DNA of 64,000 nucleotides from Achromobacter sp. UMC46 (lineage in GTDB: Bacteria > Pseudomonadota > Gammaproteobacteria > Burkholderiales > Burkholderiaceae_B): assembly GCF_014170335.1 (NCBI RefSeq), contig NZ_LZZS01000014.1, forward strand, positions 1 to 64,000. The letters are read 5' to 3'. The position numbers and the translations under genes are program-made. Under the pieces are notes generated by a model. It did not search any database and was not told the origin of the DNA. It saw nothing but the letters and a program-made list of their open reading frames with translations. Numbering within the stretch: the stretch's first letter is position 1; each line of letters starts with the position of its first letter. Below are positions 36,737 through 47,641 of this stretch, one piece after another.

Positions 36737-39700
36737 ATGAGCTCCCAAATCCGCATCGTTGGCGCACGCCAGAACAATCTCAAGAACCTGGACCTGACCA
36801 TCGCCACCGGCGAGTTGGTCGTCGTGACGGGCGTGTCGGGCTCCGGCAAGAGTTCGCTGGCGTTCGACACGCTGTACGCCGAAGGACAGCGGCGCTACGT
36901 GGAAACCTTCTCGCCCTATGCGCGCCAGTTCCTGGACCGCATGGACAAGCCACAGGTTGACCGCATCGAAGGCATCCTGCCGGCCATCGCCATCGACCAG
37001 ACCAACCCGGTGCGCAGCTCGCGCAGCACGGTCGGCACGATGACCGAACTGAACGATCACCTGAAGCTGCTGTTTGCGCGCGGCGCCCGGCTGTACTGCC
37101 GCGGCTGCGGCAAGGTAGTGCGCCGCGACACGCCGGACTCCATCTACCACTCGCTGGCCGAACGCGCTGCGGTGGCCGGCGACCCGCGCCTGGTGGTGAC
37201 CTTCCCCATCGCCGTGCCCGCCAACTTCACCGAAGACGAAGTGCGCGGCTTTCTCGAGCAGCAGGGCTATACCCGCGTACACGCCGAGGAAACCGCCGTG
37301 CCACGCGCCACCGCCCCGGCCAAGGGCGCGAAGGGCGCCAAGAAGGGCAAGGCAGCCAAGGATGCCGGCGAAGCACGCCGCATCCTGCACGTCATCCAGG
37401 ACCGCTTCCGCTTCGCGGGCACCGAGCGCGAACGCGTGATGGAAGCGCTGGACACGGCGCTGCGCATGGGCGCCGGGCACTTGGCCGTCTACGTCATGGA
37501 CGCCGAAGGCGCCGACGCGGCGATCTGGAAATACAGCGACCGCCTGCATTGCGCCGACTGCAACATCGAATACACCGACCCGCTGCCCAGCAGCTTCTCG
37601 TTCAATTCGCCGCTGGGCGCCTGCGAGTCCTGCCGCGGCTTCGGCCGCGTGATCGGCATCGATTTCGGCCTGGTGATCCCGGACGAGAACAAGACCCTGC
37701 TGGAAGGCGCGATCAAGCCGTGGACGACACCCTCCTATAAGGAATGCCAGGACGAGCTGCAGAAGTACGCGCCGCGCGCGGGCGTGCCGCTGGGCGTGCC
37801 CTGGAAGTCGATGAGCGAAGAGCACAAGCGCTGGGTACTTTACGGCACCCCTGACTGGAAGGGCGGCAACGACGCCTGGAAGCACCAGTGGTACGGCGTG
37901 CAGCGCTTCTTCGACTGGCTGGAAACCAAGGCCTACAAGATGCACGTGCGCGTGCTGCTGTCGAAGTACCGCAGCTACACGCCCTGCCCCACCTGCAACG
38001 GCGCGCGCCTGAAACCCGACGCGCTGCTGTGGCGCCTGGGCACCAAGGAAGAGGCCGACACGGTGCTGCCGCCGGAAGACGGCCGCTACCAGCGCTTCAT
38101 GCCGGTCGGCGCCGACTGGACGCGCGACCAGCTGAACCATCTGGGCGGCCTGTCGATCCATGACGTGATGCTGCTGCCCATCGAGCGCGTGCGCCGTTTC
38201 TTCGACGAGCTGTCGTTTTCGGGCGCGCTGGACGCGGCCACCGACCTGCTCATGACCGAGGTGCGGGCGCGCCTGAAGTTCCTGTGCGACGTGGGCCTGG
38301 GCTACCTGACGCTGGACCGCCAGAGCCGCACGCTGTCGGGCGGCGAAGTGCAGCGGATCAACCTGACCACCGCGCTGGGCACCTCGCTGGTGAACACGCT
38401 GTTCGTGCTGGACGAGCCGTCCATCGGCCTGCACCCGCGCGACATGCACCGCGTGGTCGAAGTCATGCACCGGCTGCGCAACGCCGGCAATACGCTGGTG
38501 GTGGTGGAACACGACCCACAGGTCATGGTGGCGGCTGACCGCATCATCGATATCGGCCCCGGCCCCGGCGAACGCGGCGGCTACATCGTTTTCGACGGCA
38601 CGCCCAAGCAACTGCGCGCGGCCGACACGTTGACGGGCAATTACCTGGGCGGGCGCCAGCGAGTGGAAGCGCCGCGCCCGATGCCGGTCGCCAAGAACAC
38701 GCCCCGGCTGCTGCTGGAAGGCGTCAACGCGCACAACCTGAAGAATGTCTCGGTGGAATTGCCGCTGGGCCGGCTGGTCTGCGTGACCGGCGTGTCCGGT
38801 TCAGGCAAGTCCACACTGGTGCAGGACGTGCTTTACCCTGCACTGCTCAAGCAGAAGGGCAAGCCGTCGGAAGCGCCGGGCGCCTTCGAGCGCCTGCTGG
38901 GCGCCGAGCAGATCGCCGACGTCGTCATGGTGGACCAGACCCCCATCGGCAAGACAGCGCGCTCCAACCCCGCCAGCTATGTGGGCGCATTCGACGCCGT
39001 CCGCAAGCTGTTCGCCCAGGCCCCGCTGGCGCGCGAACGCGCCTACACGGCCGGCACGTTCAGCTTCAACGGCGGCGACGGCCGCTGCCCGACCTGCGGC
39101 GGCACCGGCTTCGAGCACGTGGAAATGCAGTTCCTGTCCGACGTGTACCTGCGCTGCCCGGATTGCGACGGCAAGCGCTTCCGCCCCGAAGTGCTGGAAG
39201 TGCGCGTCGAACACCTGGGCAAGAGCGCATCCATCGACGAAGTGCTGGCCATGACGGTCAGCGAAGCGCTGGACTTCTTCAAGGGCCTGCGCGACGTGCA
39301 GACAGGCCTGGCGCCGCTGGCCGACGTGGGCCTGGAATACGTGCGGCTGGGTCAGCCCGTGCCGACGCTGTCGGGCGGCGAGGCGCAGCGCCTGAAGCTG
39401 GCCGGCCACCTGGCCGAAGCCGCGCGCAGCGGCATTTCCACCGCCAAGGTCGCCAAGAAGGGCAGCCTGTTCCTGTTCGACGAGCCCACCACCGGCCTGC
39501 ACTTCGACGACGTCGCACGGCTGATGCGCGCCTTCCGCAAGCTGCTGGCGGCGGGCCACACGCTGCTGGTCATCGAACACAACCTTGACGTGATCCGCGC
39601 GGCCGACTGGCTGATCGACCTGGGCCCGGAAGGCGGCGACGCCGGCGGCCTGGTGCTTGGGGTGGGCACGCCGCAAGACCTGATGGACAACCCCGCGTCC

Positions 39701-42523
39701 CACACGGGCGCCGCGCTGCGCGACTACGAGGTCAGCATCCTGCCGACCGACGTGGTCGTGACCAGCGATGCCGACGCGCAGGAAGTCGAGCAGGCCGGCC
39801 TGACGGCCCGCATCGCCGAACCCGCCGCGGCCTATGGCGAGGCGGACGGCACGGGCGAAGGCACGCCGCTGCAGTCCGTGATGCGGGCGCGCCGCCAGGG
39901 CAACATGGCGATCGAGATTCGCAACGCGCGCGAACACAACCTGAAGAACATCAGCGTCGAGATCCCGCACGACAAATTCACCGTGATCACCGGCGTGTCC
40001 GGCTCGGGCAAGTCCACGCTGGCCTTCGACATCCTGTTCAACGAAGGCCAACGCCGCTACCTGGAATCGCTGAACGCCTATGCGCGCGCTATCGTGCAGC
40101 CGGCCGGCAAGCCGGATGTGGACGCCATCTTCGGCATCCCGCCCACGGTCGCCATTGAACAGCGCACCAGCCGCGGGGGCCGCAAGTCCACCGTGGCCAC
40201 GATGACGGAAATCCACCATTTCCTGAGGCTGCTCTATGTGAAGCTGGGCACGCAGTACTGCCCGGACTGCAATGTGGCCGTCGAACCGCAGAACACGGAC
40301 CAGATCGTGGCCCGCCTGCTGCGCGACCACAAGGGCGAGCACATCGGCCTGCTTTCCCCACTGGTCACGGCCCGCAAGGGCTATTACACGGACCTGGCCA
40401 AGTGGGCCGGATCCAAGGGCCATTCGCACTTGCGCGTGGATGGCGAGTTCATCCCCGTGGCCCCGTGGCCGCGCCTGGACCGCTATAAGGAACACACCAT
40501 CGAACTGCCCGTGGCGGACGTGGTGGTGGACCCCGCCAACGAGGCCGACCTGCGCGCCGCGGTCAAGAGCGCGCTGGAAAACGGCCAGGGCGTGATGTCG
40601 GTGGTGTGGCCGGTGAACAAGCTGCACGAAGCGCTGAACAGCGAACTGCAGCAGCAGCACTTCTCGGTCAAGCGCGCGTGCCCGTCTTGCGGCACCAGCT
40701 TCCCCGAACCCGATCCGCGCCTGTTCTCGTACAACTCCAAGCACGGCTGGTGCACGGGCTGCTTCGGCACGGGCCTGCAATTGCAGGGATTCGACGAAGA
40801 GCAGACCGGCGAGGAAACCGCCTGGAACGCCTGGTATGAAGGCGAGGCCGGCGCTTGCACGCAATGCGACGGGCAGCGCCTGAACCGCGTGGCGCGCGCC
40901 GTGCGCTGGCGCGACAAGTCGATCGCCGAACTGGCGTCGCTGCCGGTGTCGGACGCGCACACCTTCTTCACGGGACTCGTGGCCCGCGGCCGCGAAGGCG
41001 AGATCGCCCGCGACATCCTGTCCGAAATCCGCGGCCGCCTGAACTTCATGCAGGAAGTGGGTTTGAACTACCTGGCGCTGGACCGCGCCGCCCCGACGCT
41101 GTCCGGCGGCGAGGCGCAGCGCATTCGGCTGGCCGCGCAGCTGGGCTCCAACCTGCAAGGCGTCTGCTATGTGCTGGACGAGCCCACGATCGGCCTGCAT
41201 CCGCGCGACAACCGCATCCTGCTGAACGCATTGGCCCGCCTGGAAGAAAACGGCAACACGCTGGTGGTGGTCGAGCACGACGAAGACACGATCCGCCGCG
41301 CCTCGCACGTGATCGACATCGGCCCGGGCGCGGGCATCCGCGGCGGCCGCGTCGTGGCCGAAGGCTCCGTGCAGGACTTGATGGACGCCCCGGAATCCAT
41401 CACCGGCCGGTATCTGAAAACACCGCTGCAACACCCGCTGCAAGGCCGTCGCCCGGTCGAAGCCGACACGCCGATGATCGAGATCCGCGGCGCGCGCCTG
41501 CACAACCTGCGCAGCGTGGACGCCAAGATCCCGGTGGGCCGCCTGAGCGTCGTGACCGGCGTGTCCGGTTCCGGCAAGTCGACGCTGGCGCGCGAAGTGC
41601 TGCTGGACAACCTGAGCCAGGCTGTTTCGCAAGGCAAGTCGCCGGGCTGGGCGGGCTGCGAAAGCATCAAGGGATGGGAAGCCATCGACCGCGTGCTGGA
41701 AGTGGACCAGACTCCCATCGGCAAGACGCCGCGCTCGTGCCCCGCCACCTATGTGGGCTTCTGGGACGACGTGCGCAAGCAGTTCGCCGATACCCGCGAA
41801 GCCCGCATGCGCGGCTGGACGGCGGCGCGCTTCTCGTTCAATACCGGCGACGGCCGCTGCCCGATCTGCGAAGGCCAGGGCATGCGCACCATCGAAATGA
41901 ATTTCCTGCCGGACGTGAAGGTGCCGTGCGACGCCTGCTACGGCGCGCGCTTCAACAGCGATACGCTCAGCGTGCAGATGCGCGGCAAGAACGCCGGCGA
42001 ACTGCTGTCCATGGAAGTGGACGACGCCATCGGCTACTTCGCGGCGCACCCGAAGATCCACCGCCCGCTGCAGCTGATGCAGGACGTGGGGCTGGGCTAC
42101 CTGACGTTGGGCCAACCGTCGCCCACCCTGTCGGGCGGCGAGGCGCAGCGCATCAAGCTGGTGACCGAGCTGTCCAAGGCGCGCCTGACCGACGGCCTGA
42201 TCAAGACCGGCCGCGCCTCGCGCATCCCGCACACGCTGTACGTGCTGGACGAGCCCACGGTGGGCCTGTCCATGGCCGACGTGGAGAAACTGATCCATGT
42301 GCTGCACCGCCTGGTGGAAGCGGGCAACACGGTCGTCGTGATCGAGCATAATCTGGACGTCATCGCCGAAGCCGACTGGCTGCTGGACCTGGGCCCCGAA
42401 GGCGGCATGGGCGGCGGCAAGCTGGTTGCCGAAGGCTCGCCGGAACATGTGATGACCCTGGCCGACCACTCCCACACCGGGCGCGTCCTGACGGAGTTCC
42501 TGGCGCAACAACAACCGCAGTAA
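36737..42523 (+). CDS. uvrA: Tandem (double-length) UvrA excinuclease ATPase with four ABC domains
   Basis: A 1,928-residue protein, about twice the 940 residues of UvrA. It carries four Walker A motifs of the form GVSGSGKS near residues 32, 685, 1086 and 1608 and four ABC signatures (TLSGGE) near 533, 878, 1455 and 1798. Each half has UvrA zinc-finger modules, for example CESC and [11 protein letters not shown] in the first and CTGCFGTG and CPICEGQG in the second, and a UvrB-binding-like region. A linker rich in Ala, Glu and Asp (about 1010-1065) joins the halves. The frame is open throughout, so it is a true duplication and fusion. A LexA box precedes it, which supports a role in DNA damage recognition. 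Confidence 0.92.
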   Translation: MSSQIRIVGARQNNLKNLDLTIATGELVVVTGVSGSGKSSLAFDTLYAEGQRRYVETFSPYARQFLDRMDKPQVDRIEGILPAIAIDQTNPVRSSRSTVGTMTELNDHLKLLFARGARLYCRGCGKVVRRDTPDSIYHSLAERAAVAGDPRLVVTFPIAVPANFTEDEVRGFLEQQGYTRVHAEETAVPRATAPAKGAKGAKKGKAAKDAGEARRILHVIQDRFRFAGTERERVMEALDTALRMGAGHLAVYVMDAEGADAAIWKYSDRLHCADCNIEYTDPLPSSFSFNSPLGACESCRGFGRVIGIDFGLVIPDENKTLLEGAIKPWTTPSYKECQDELQKYAPRAGVPLGVPWKSMSEEHKRWVLYGTPDWKGGNDAWKHQWYGVQRFFDWLETKAYKMHVRVLLSKYRSYTPCPTCNGARLKPDALLWRLGTKEEADTVLPPEDGRYQRFMPVGADWTRDQLNHLGGLSIHDVMLLPIERVRRFFDELSFSGALDAATDLLMTEVRARLKFLCDVGLGYLTLDRQSRTLSGGEVQRINLTTALGTSLVNTLFVLDEPSIGLHPRDMHRVVEVMHRLRNAGNTLVVVEHDPQVMVAADRIIDIGPGPGERGGYIVFDGTPKQLRAADTLTGNYLGGRQRVEAPRPMPVAKNTPRLLLEGVNAHNLKNVSVELPLGRLVCVTGVSGSGKSTLVQDVLYPALLKQKGKPSEAPGAFERLLGAEQIADVVMVDQTPIGKTARSNPASYVGAFDAVRKLFAQAPLARERAYTAGTFSFNGGDGRCPTCGGTGFEHVEMQFLSDVYLRCPDCDGKRFRPEVLEVRVEHLGKSASIDEVLAMTVSEALDFFKGLRDVQTGLAPLADVGLEYVRLGQPVPTLSGGEAQRLKLAGHLAEAARSGISTAKVAKKGSLFLFDEPTTGLHFDDVARLMRAFRKLLAAGHTLLVIEHNLDVIRAADWLIDLGPEGGDAGGLVLGVGTPQDLMDNPASHTGAALRDYEVSILPTDVVVTSDADAQEVEQAGLTARIAEPAAAYGEADGTGEGTPLQSVMRARRQGNMAIEIRNAREHNLKNISVEIPHDKFTVITGVSGSGKSTLAFDILFNEGQRRYLESLNAYARAIVQPAGKPDVDAIFGIPPTVAIEQRTSRGGRKSTVATMTEIHHFLRLLYVKLGTQYCPDCNVAVEPQNTDQIVARLLRDHKGEHIGLLSPLVTARKGYYTDLAKWAGSKGHSHLRVDGEFIPVAPWPRLDRYKEHTIELPVADVVVDPANEADLRAAVKSALENGQGVMSVVWPVNKLHEALNSELQQQHFSVKRACPSCGTSFPEPDPRLFSYNSKHGWCTGCFGTGLQLQGFDEEQTGEETAWNAWYEGEAGACTQCDGQRLNRVARAVRWRDKSIAELASLPVSDAHTFFTGLVARGREGEIARDILSEIRGRLNFMQEVGLNYLALDRAAPTLSGGEAQRIRLAAQLGSNLQGVCYVLDEPTIGLHPRDNRILLNALARLEENGNTLVVVEHDEDTIRRASHVIDIGPGAGIRGGRVVAEGSVQDLMDAPESITGRYLKTPLQHPLQGRRPVEADTPMIEIRGARLHNLRSVDAKIPVGRLSVVTGVSGSGKSTLAREVLLDNLSQAVSQGKSPGWAGCESIKGWEAIDRVLEVDQTPIGKTPRSCPATYVGFWDDVRKQFADTREARMRGWTAARFSFNTGDGRCPICEGQGMRTIEMNFLPDVKVPCDACYGARFNSDTLSVQMRGKNAGELLSMEVDDAIGYFAAHPKIHRPLQLMQDVGLGYLTLGQPSPTLSGGEAQRIKLVTELSKARLTDGLIKTGRASRIPHTLYVLDEPTVGLSMADVEKLIHVLHRLVEAGNTVVVIEHNLDVIAEADWLLDLGPEGGMGGGKLVAEGSPEHVMTLADHSHTGRVLTEFLAQQQPQ

Positions 42524-42528
42524 CACGC

Positions 42529-43665
42529 ATGGATTGTCGTTTTGAAGACCGGCTGGCCGGCCGCGCGCTGCGGTTCGAGGGCTTTTGCTCCCGGATCGAA
42601 GCACGCGCCGCGGCCGACGTCGCCCCCGCGCTGGCGGCCATCGAGGCCGCGCGCCGGCAAGGGCGATGGGTCGCCCTGTTGCTGGATTACGAACTGGGCG
42701 AATGGCTGTTGCCCGAAACCGTGCTGGCCGCGCCCGCCGGCCCCTGGACGCCCCCGCGCGACGACGGCCGCCCGCGCCTGACCGCGCTGGTGTTCGACCG
42801 CAAGGTGGACGAAGCCCCCTGGGGGGCGCCGGACGCTGGCAGCGCGCCCGCCTCCATCAGCCTGCCCCAACCGCGCATGACCGAAGCCGGCTACGTGCGC
42901 CAGGTCGACGCCATCCGCGGCCTGATCGGCGACGGCGAGCTGTATCAAGTCAACTTCACGCAACCGCTCGACCTGCAATACCAGGGCGACCCGGCCACGC
43001 TCTACCGCCGCATCGCCGCCCGCAACCCGGTGGCCCACGGCGCGTTCATCCAGGACGGCGACCGCACGGTGCTGTCTTTTTCACCCGAACTCTTTGTCCG
43101 GCGCGAAGGCCCGCGCCTGACGACCCGCCCGATGAAAGGCACCGCGCCGCGCCATCCCGATCCCGCCGAGGATGCGCGGCTGGGCCAGGAACTGCTGGCC
43201 AGCGAAAAGAACCGCGCGGAAAACCTGATGATCGTGGACCTGCTGCGCAACGACCTGGGCCGGCTGGCCCAGCCCGGGTCGGTCAAGGTGGACGCGCTGT
43301 TCTCGCTGGAACGCTACCCCACCGTCTGGACCATGACGTCCACCGTGTCGGCGCTGGCGCCGGACGCCACGCTGCAGGACGTGCTGACCGCCCTGTACCC
43401 CTGCGGCTCCATCACCGGCGCGCCCAAGGTGGCCGCCATGCGGCGCATCCGCCAGATGGAAGCCGCCCCGCGCGGCCTGTACTGCGGCAGCGTGGGCTGG
43501 CTGGCGCCGGACGGCGATTTTTCGTTGAACGTGGCGATCCGGACCCTGGTGCTGGACCCGGCCGGCGGCGGCGTCTACAGCGTCGGCGGCGGCATCGTGC
43601 ACGACTCGGATCCCGCCGAGGAATGGCAAGAATGCCACTGGAAGGCGCGCATCCTGCGCGCCTGA
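42529..43665 (+). CDS. pabB: Aminodeoxychorismate synthase component I (PabB-like)
   Basis: A 378-residue chorismate-binding enzyme. It converts chorismate with ammonia to 4-amino-4-deoxychorismate for folate synthesis. Family motifs are GDGELYQVNFTQP, the catalytic region PMKGTAPR (PIKGT in most), ASEKNRAENLMIVDLLRNDLGR, and GSITGAPKVAAM. It is shorter than E. coli PabB (453) and starts 5 bp after the UvrA stop. A class IV aminotransferase gene follows, fitting synthesis of p-aminobenzoate. Confidence 0.9.
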   Translation: MDCRFEDRLAGRALRFEGFCSRIEARAAADVAPALAAIEAARRQGRWVALLLDYELGEWLLPETVLAAPAGPWTPPRDDGRPRLTALVFDRKVDEAPWGAPDAGSAPASISLPQPRMTEAGYVRQVDAIRGLIGDGELYQVNFTQPLDLQYQGDPATLYRRIAARNPVAHGAFIQDGDRTVLSFSPELFVRREGPRLTTRPMKGTAPRHPDPAEDARLGQELLASEKNRAENLMIVDLLRNDLGRLAQPGSVKVDALFSLERYPTVWTMTSTVSALAPDATLQDVLTALYPCGSITGAPKVAAMRRIRQMEAAPRGLYCGSVGWLAPDGDFSLNVAIRTLVLDPAGGGVYSVGGGIVHDSDPAEEWQECHWKARILRA

Positions 43666-43733
43666 CGGCGCAAACCCCGCCAGCGGTAGTAGCATAGAGC
43701 GCGGCTCCGCCCGCCAATTCCCAGGAGAGTCCC

Positions 43734-44366
43734 ATGCAACCCGAATTGATCGAGACCATCCTGGTCGATGCCGAGCAACGCGTGCCCCTGCTGGCCCGCC
43801 ACTTGCAGCGCCTGGAGGCGTCTTGCAAGGCGCTGGGCTACGTATGGGGCGGACGGTCGGTGGAAGGCGACATCATGATCGCCGCGATGGGCCTTGTCAC
43901 CCCCGGCCCGCACCGGCTGCGCCTGCTGGTCGCGCGCGACGGCTCCCGCCATATCCAGACCGCCCGGCTGCCGCCGCTGCCCGCCGTCCAGGAGGTGATG
44001 CTGGCGCCCGAGACGCTGCGGTCCTCGGAACCGCTGCTGCGCTACAAGACCACGCACCGCCCCTGGTACACGAAAACCATCGAGTGGCTGCCGGCGCACC
44101 CGCATATCTTCGACCTGCTCTACCTGAACGAGCGCGGCGAACTGTGCGAAGGCAGCCGCAGCAACGTGTACCTGCGCATGGACGGCCATTGGTACACCCC
44201 GCCGGTGGACAGCGGCTGCCTGCCCGGCGTGCAGCGCGGCGAATTGCTGGACACGGACAACGTGAAGGAACGCGTGCTGACCCTGGCCGACCTGCACGCC
44301 GCCGACGAGATCCGCCTGTCCAACGCCCTGCGCGGCTGGTTCACGGTCACGCTGCGGGAAGCCTGA
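43734..44366 (+). CDS. pabC: Class IV aminotransferase, probable 4-amino-4-deoxychorismate lyase (PabC-like)
   Basis: A 210-residue PLP enzyme of fold type IV. The cofactor lysine is in LRYKTTHRPWY and the Asn/Ser cofactor-phosphate region in EGSRSNVYLRMD, with the C-terminal GCLPGVQRGELL. It is about 60 residues shorter than E. coli PabC (269), having lost part of the N-terminal region, similar to the C-terminal part of PabBC fusion proteins. It lies 68 bp after pabB. Conversion of aminodeoxychorismate to p-aminobenzoate and pyruvate is the natural inference. Confidence 0.8.
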   Translation: MQPELIETILVDAEQRVPLLARHLQRLEASCKALGYVWGGRSVEGDIMIAAMGLVTPGPHRLRLLVARDGSRHIQTARLPPLPAVQEVMLAPETLRSSEPLLRYKTTHRPWYTKTIEWLPAHPHIFDLLYLNERGELCEGSRSNVYLRMDGHWYTPPVDSGCLPGVQRGELLDTDNVKERVLTLADLHAADEIRLSNALRGWFTVTLREA

Positions 44367-44405
44367 GCCCCGCTCTCGCGCTGGCCGCCCAAGTCCTGAC
44401 CCCGC

Positions 44406-45308
44406 TCAATCGGCGAACTCGTCCACCACCACTTGGCGCAGCCACTGGTTGGCGGGTTCGCGGTGGCTGCGGGCGTGCCAGAATACGTTGATGACGGACT
44501 CCGGGATCTTCACCGGACAGGGCGCCGTCGCCAGTCCGAACGGCTGGCAGGCGCAGTCGGCGAAGCGCCGCGGCACCACCGCGATCATGTCGGTGGCGGC
44601 CAGCACCGGTCCCACCGCCATGAAATGCGGCACCGTCAGCCGCAGGCGGCGGCGGATGCCCGCTTGCTCGATCACCTCGTCCACCACGCTGTGGCCCGTG
44701 CCTTCGGACACAATGGCCACATGCTCGGCCGCGCGGAACTGCCTGGCCGACACGCCCGAGCGGGCCAGCGGGTGGTCGCGCCGGAATATGCACACGTAAG
44801 GCTGGCTGAACAGCTTGCGCTGGAAGAAGCCGCTTTTCAGGCCCGGCAGGAAACCCATGGCCAGGTCGATCCGGCCGCGCTCCATCTCGTCTTTCACGTC
44901 GATCGACGTCGTGCGCACGGTCCGGATCGTGACGCCCGGCGCCGCGCCATCCAGCGCCCGCATCAGGCGCGGCAGGAAATAGGTTTCGCCCACGTCGTTC
45001 ACGCCGATCACGAAGGCCCGTTCGCTGTGCGCCGGGTCGAAGCGCGCCCGCGCGCTCAACGTGACGTGCAGCGCGCCCAGCGCGTCGGCGATGGGCTGGG
45101 CCAGCGATTCCGCATAGGGCGTGGGCACCATGCCGCGCGACGTGCGCAGGAACAACTCGTCGCCCAGCAGTTTGCGCAAGCGGCCCAGCGCATTGCTGAC
45201 GCCGGGTTGCGAAATGCCCAGGCTTTGCGCCACGGCGGACACTCGGCCGTGCTTCTGCAGTTCATTGAAGACGACCAGCAGATTCAGGTCCACGTCTTTC
45301 AGGTTCAT
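44406..45308 (-). CDS. NahR/NagR-like LysR-family regulator
   Basis: A 300-residue LysR regulator, the same length as NahR. It resembles NahR along its length: MNLKDVDLNLLVVFNELQKHGRVS, the HTH region SQPGVSNALGRLRKLL, PTPYAESLA, and in the effector domain YFLPRLM, GFFQRKLF, EGTGHSVVDE, VPHFMAVG and INVFWHA. NahR and NagR respond to salicylate and activate naphthalene/salicylate genes. It is divergent from the Rieske oxygenase operon at 45520, the normal NagR arrangement. The effector could be salicylate, anthranilate or a related ortho-substituted benzoate. Confidence 0.88.
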   Translation of the reverse strand: MNLKDVDLNLLVVFNELQKHGRVSAVAQSLGISQPGVSNALGRLRKLLGDELFLRTSRGMVPTPYAESLAQPIADALGALHVTLSARARFDPAHSERAFVIGVNDVGETYFLPRLMRALDGAAPGVTIRTVRTTSIDVKDEMERGRIDLAMGFLPGLKSGFFQRKLFSQPYVCIFRRDHPLARSGVSARQFRAAEHVAIVSEGTGHSVVDEVIEQAGIRRRLRLTVPHFMAVGPVLAATDMIAVVPRRFADCACQPFGLATAPCPVKIPESVINVFWHARSHREPANQWLRQVVVDEFAD

Positions 45309-45519
45309 GCGCTTGTCTCCACCAATATTGATTCTGGTGATTTGTCTTATCAAGCAGATTCTATTTATTTATTCCACGGCCTGCCCGATGATGAGGCGAC
45401 AACTGCCAGCGCCCACGCCGCGCCGGCCCTGCCCGCCTCCGGCGGACAGACGAAAAATGGAGACAAACCATGCATGCCACCACGCCCTGTAGACCGGGCG
45501 GCCACGCAGCAGGCCGCCC
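45309..45519. promoter_or_regulatory. Divergent promoter region, NahR-like regulator and Rieske operon
   Basis: This 211-bp gap contains an AT-rich core near 45321-45375. TTGAT at 45328-45332 and ATCAA at 45349-45353 form an inverted repeat with a 16-bp spacer, suitable for a LysR-type site next to the regulator start. The T-rich segment at 45360-45373 may include the promoter. The exact operator is not certain. Confidence 0.45.
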
Positions 45520-46779
45520 ATGAACGCCGCTGAACAACCGCTTGCCTTCGTCCCGCCCTGGCAGGGCGACGGCTCCCACCGCATCCCGTTCGGCGTCTAC
45601 ACCGATGCCGCGCTGCACCAGCGCGAGCTGGAACGCTTCTTCTACCGCGCGCACTGGAGCTACGTGGGCCTGGAAGCCGAAATCCCCAACCCGGGCGACT
45701 TCAAGCGCACCGCGGTGGGGGAACGGTCCGTCATCCTGCTGCGCGACAACGACGGCCAGGTGCGCGTGGTGGAAAACGTGTGCGCCCACCGCGGCGTGCA
45801 GTTCTGCCGCGAACGGTCCGGCAACCGCAGCGAATTCGTCTGCCCCTACCACCAATGGAACTACGACCTGCAGGGCAATCTGATCGGCGTGCCTTTCCGG
45901 CGCGGCGTGAAGCAGGACGGCAAGGTGAACGGCGGCATGCCGCCTGACTTCAAGCCCGAAGAACACAGCCTGACCAAACTGGCCGTGGCGTGCCGCAACG
46001 GCGTGGTGTTCGCCTCGTTCGACCATGGCGTCGAGCCGCTGGAAGACTACCTGGGCCCGGACATCCTGCACTACTTCGACCGCGTCTTCGACGGCCGCGA
46101 ACTGGTGATCCACGGCTACAGCCGCCAACGCATCCCCGGCAACTGGAAGCTGATGCAGGAGAACATCAAGGACCCCTATCACCCGGGCCTCCTGCACACC
46201 TGGTTCGTCACTTTCGGCTTGTGGCGCGCGGACAACCGGTCGGAACTGAAGATGGACCGGCACTTCCGCCACGCCGCCATGATCTCCACGCGCGGCCAGG
46301 GCGGCAAAGGCAGCGTCACCAGCGGCGTGTCCAGCTTCAAAGAGCAGATGTCGCTGAACGACGACCGCTTCCTGGATATCGTGCAAGAACCCTGGTGGAA
46401 CGGCCCGACCGCCGTGCTGATGACGCTGTTCCCCAGCGTCATCATCCAGCAGCAGGTGAATTCGCTGTCCACCCGCCACATCCAGCCTGTCGGCCACGAT
46501 GCGTTCGACTTCGTCTGGACCCACTTCGGTTTCGCCGACGACACGCCCGACATGACGCGCCGGCGCCTGCGCCAGGCCAACCTGTTCGGCCCGGCGGGTT
46601 TCGTGTCTGCCGACGACGGCGAGGTCATCGAGTTCTCGCAAGCGGGTTTTCAACAGAAACCGTGGCACCGCAGCGTGGCGGAACTGGGCGGCAAGACGGC
46701 CGAGAACACCAGCCACATGGTGACCGAAACGCTGATCCGCGGCATGTACGCGTATTGGCGCCGCGTGATGGAGGCATGA
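45520..46779 (+). CDS. Rieske oxygenase large subunit, salicylate 5-hydroxylase / anthranilate 1,2-dioxygenase type (NagG/AndAc-like)
   Basis: A 419-residue alpha subunit. Rieske ligands are Cys88, His90, Cys108 and His111 ([19 protein letters not shown]). The iron site shows the bridging Asp218, His221 and His226 ([10 protein letters not shown]). It belongs to the group that includes NagG of salicylate 5-hydroxylase and AndAc of anthranilate 1,2-dioxygenase; I cannot decide between these from the sequence alone. The first gene of a three-gene operon that lacks its own reductase. If anthranilate is made by the auxin-like operon, this enzyme could use it. Confidence 0.83.
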   Translation: MNAAEQPLAFVPPWQGDGSHRIPFGVYTDAALHQRELERFFYRAHWSYVGLEAEIPNPGDFKRTAVGERSVILLRDNDGQVRVVENVCAHRGVQFCRERSGNRSEFVCPYHQWNYDLQGNLIGVPFRRGVKQDGKVNGGMPPDFKPEEHSLTKLAVACRNGVVFASFDHGVEPLEDYLGPDILHYFDRVFDGRELVIHGYSRQRIPGNWKLMQENIKDPYHPGLLHTWFVTFGLWRADNRSELKMDRHFRHAAMISTRGQGGKGSVTSGVSSFKEQMSLNDDRFLDIVQEPWWNGPTAVLMTLFPSVIIQQQVNSLSTRHIQPVGHDAFDFVWTHFGFADDTPDMTRRRLRQANLFGPAGFVSADDGEVIEFSQAGFQQKPWHRSVAELGGKTAENTSHMVTETLIRGMYAYWRRVMEA

Positions 46780-46781
46780 CG

Positions 46782-47255
46782 ATGCTGGACTTTCCGCTCT
46801 ACTACCAGCTGACCCGCCTGTACGCCGACTACGCCGCCGTGCTGGACGCCGGGGAATGGGAGAAATGGCCGGACTTCTTCCTGGAGGACTGCACCTACAA
46901 GGTGCTGCCGCGCGAAAACCACGAGCGCGGCTATCCGCTGGCGACGATGGCCTTTGAAAGCCGCGGCATGCTGAAAGACCGCATCTACGGCGCCACCGAC
47001 ACGATCTTCCACGATCCGTATTACCAGCGCCACGTCGTGGGCGCGCCGCGCGTGCTGTCAGCCGATGGCGGCCGCATCGAATCCGAAGCCAGCTACGCGG
47101 TGTTCCGCACCAAGCCCAGCCAGCTGACCACGGTCTTCAACGTGGGACGCTACCTGGACGTGGTGCGCCAGACGCCCGAGGGCCTGAAATTCGAATCGCG
47201 GCTGTGCATCTTCGACAGCGAACTGATCCCGAATTCGCTCATCTACCCCATCTGA
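46782..47255 (+). CDS. Rieske oxygenase small subunit (NagH/AndAd-like)
   Basis: A beta subunit of about 157 residues with the SnoaL-like fold ([32 protein letters not shown]). Two starts are possible: ATG at 46776, which overlaps the large-subunit stop by 4 bp, or ATG at 46782. I prefer 46782 because GGAGG at 46770-46774 is 7 bp upstream of it and only 1 bp from the other. It is structural, not catalytic. Confidence 0.82.
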   Translation: MLDFPLYYQLTRLYADYAAVLDAGEWEKWPDFFLEDCTYKVLPRENHERGYPLATMAFESRGMLKDRIYGATDTIFHDPYYQRHVVGAPRVLSADGGRIESEASYAVFRTKPSQLTTVFNVGRYLDVVRQTPEGLKFESRLCIFDSELIPNSLIYPI

Positions 47256-47269
47256 CCAGGAAAGCCGCT

Positions 47270-47581
47270 ATGAGTACCCAATGGATCAAGGCCATCGCCC
47301 GGGCCGATGTGCCGGACGAAGACGTCATCGCCGTGCAGGCGGGCGGCCGCGAGATCGCGCTGTATGGCGTCGATGGCGAGGTCTACGCCACCTCCAACCT
47401 CTGTACGCACGGCAACGCCCGCCTGTGCGACGGCTTCCTCGAGGGCCACGAGATCGAATGTCCCCTGCACCAGGGCCGCTTCGACGTGCGCGACGGCCGG
47501 GCCCTGTGTTCCCCCTTGCGGGAAAACGTGGCGGCCTATCCGGTCAGGATCGAGGACGGGATGGTGTTCGTGGCGCTGTGA
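47270..47581 (+). CDS. Rieske 2Fe-2S ferredoxin (NagAb/AndAb-like)
   Basis: A 103-residue small soluble ferredoxin that carries electrons to the oxygenase. The Rieske motif is complete: Cys45-x-His47 and Cys64-x2-His67 ([16 protein letters not shown]). It lies 14 bp after the small-subunit gene. No ferredoxin reductase gene follows, so the operon must use a reductase from elsewhere, possibly a general one. Confidence 0.9.
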   Translation: MSTQWIKAIARADVPDEDVIAVQAGGREIALYGVDGEVYATSNLCTHGNARLCDGFLEGHEIECPLHQGRFDVRDGRALCSPLRENVAAYPVRIEDGMVFVAL

Positions 47582-47641
47582 GGCGAAGGCCGTGAGGCCG
47601 GATGGCGACTGGTTCGCGGTGACACGGCCACCGGCTGGCGT

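Noticed and set aside
36737..42523. The idea that the double UvrA is an assembly error joining two uvrA copies
   Set aside because: The halves differ clearly in sequence and finger spacing, are joined by a distinct linker, and the frame is open throughout; proteins of this length are known in Burkholderiales.
38801..42604. A 1,267-residue open frame antisense to the uvrA gene
   Set aside because: It is a shadow of the GC-rich codon bias of uvrA: composition is rich in Arg, Ala, His and Val with no domain, and it lies fully opposite a well-supported gene.
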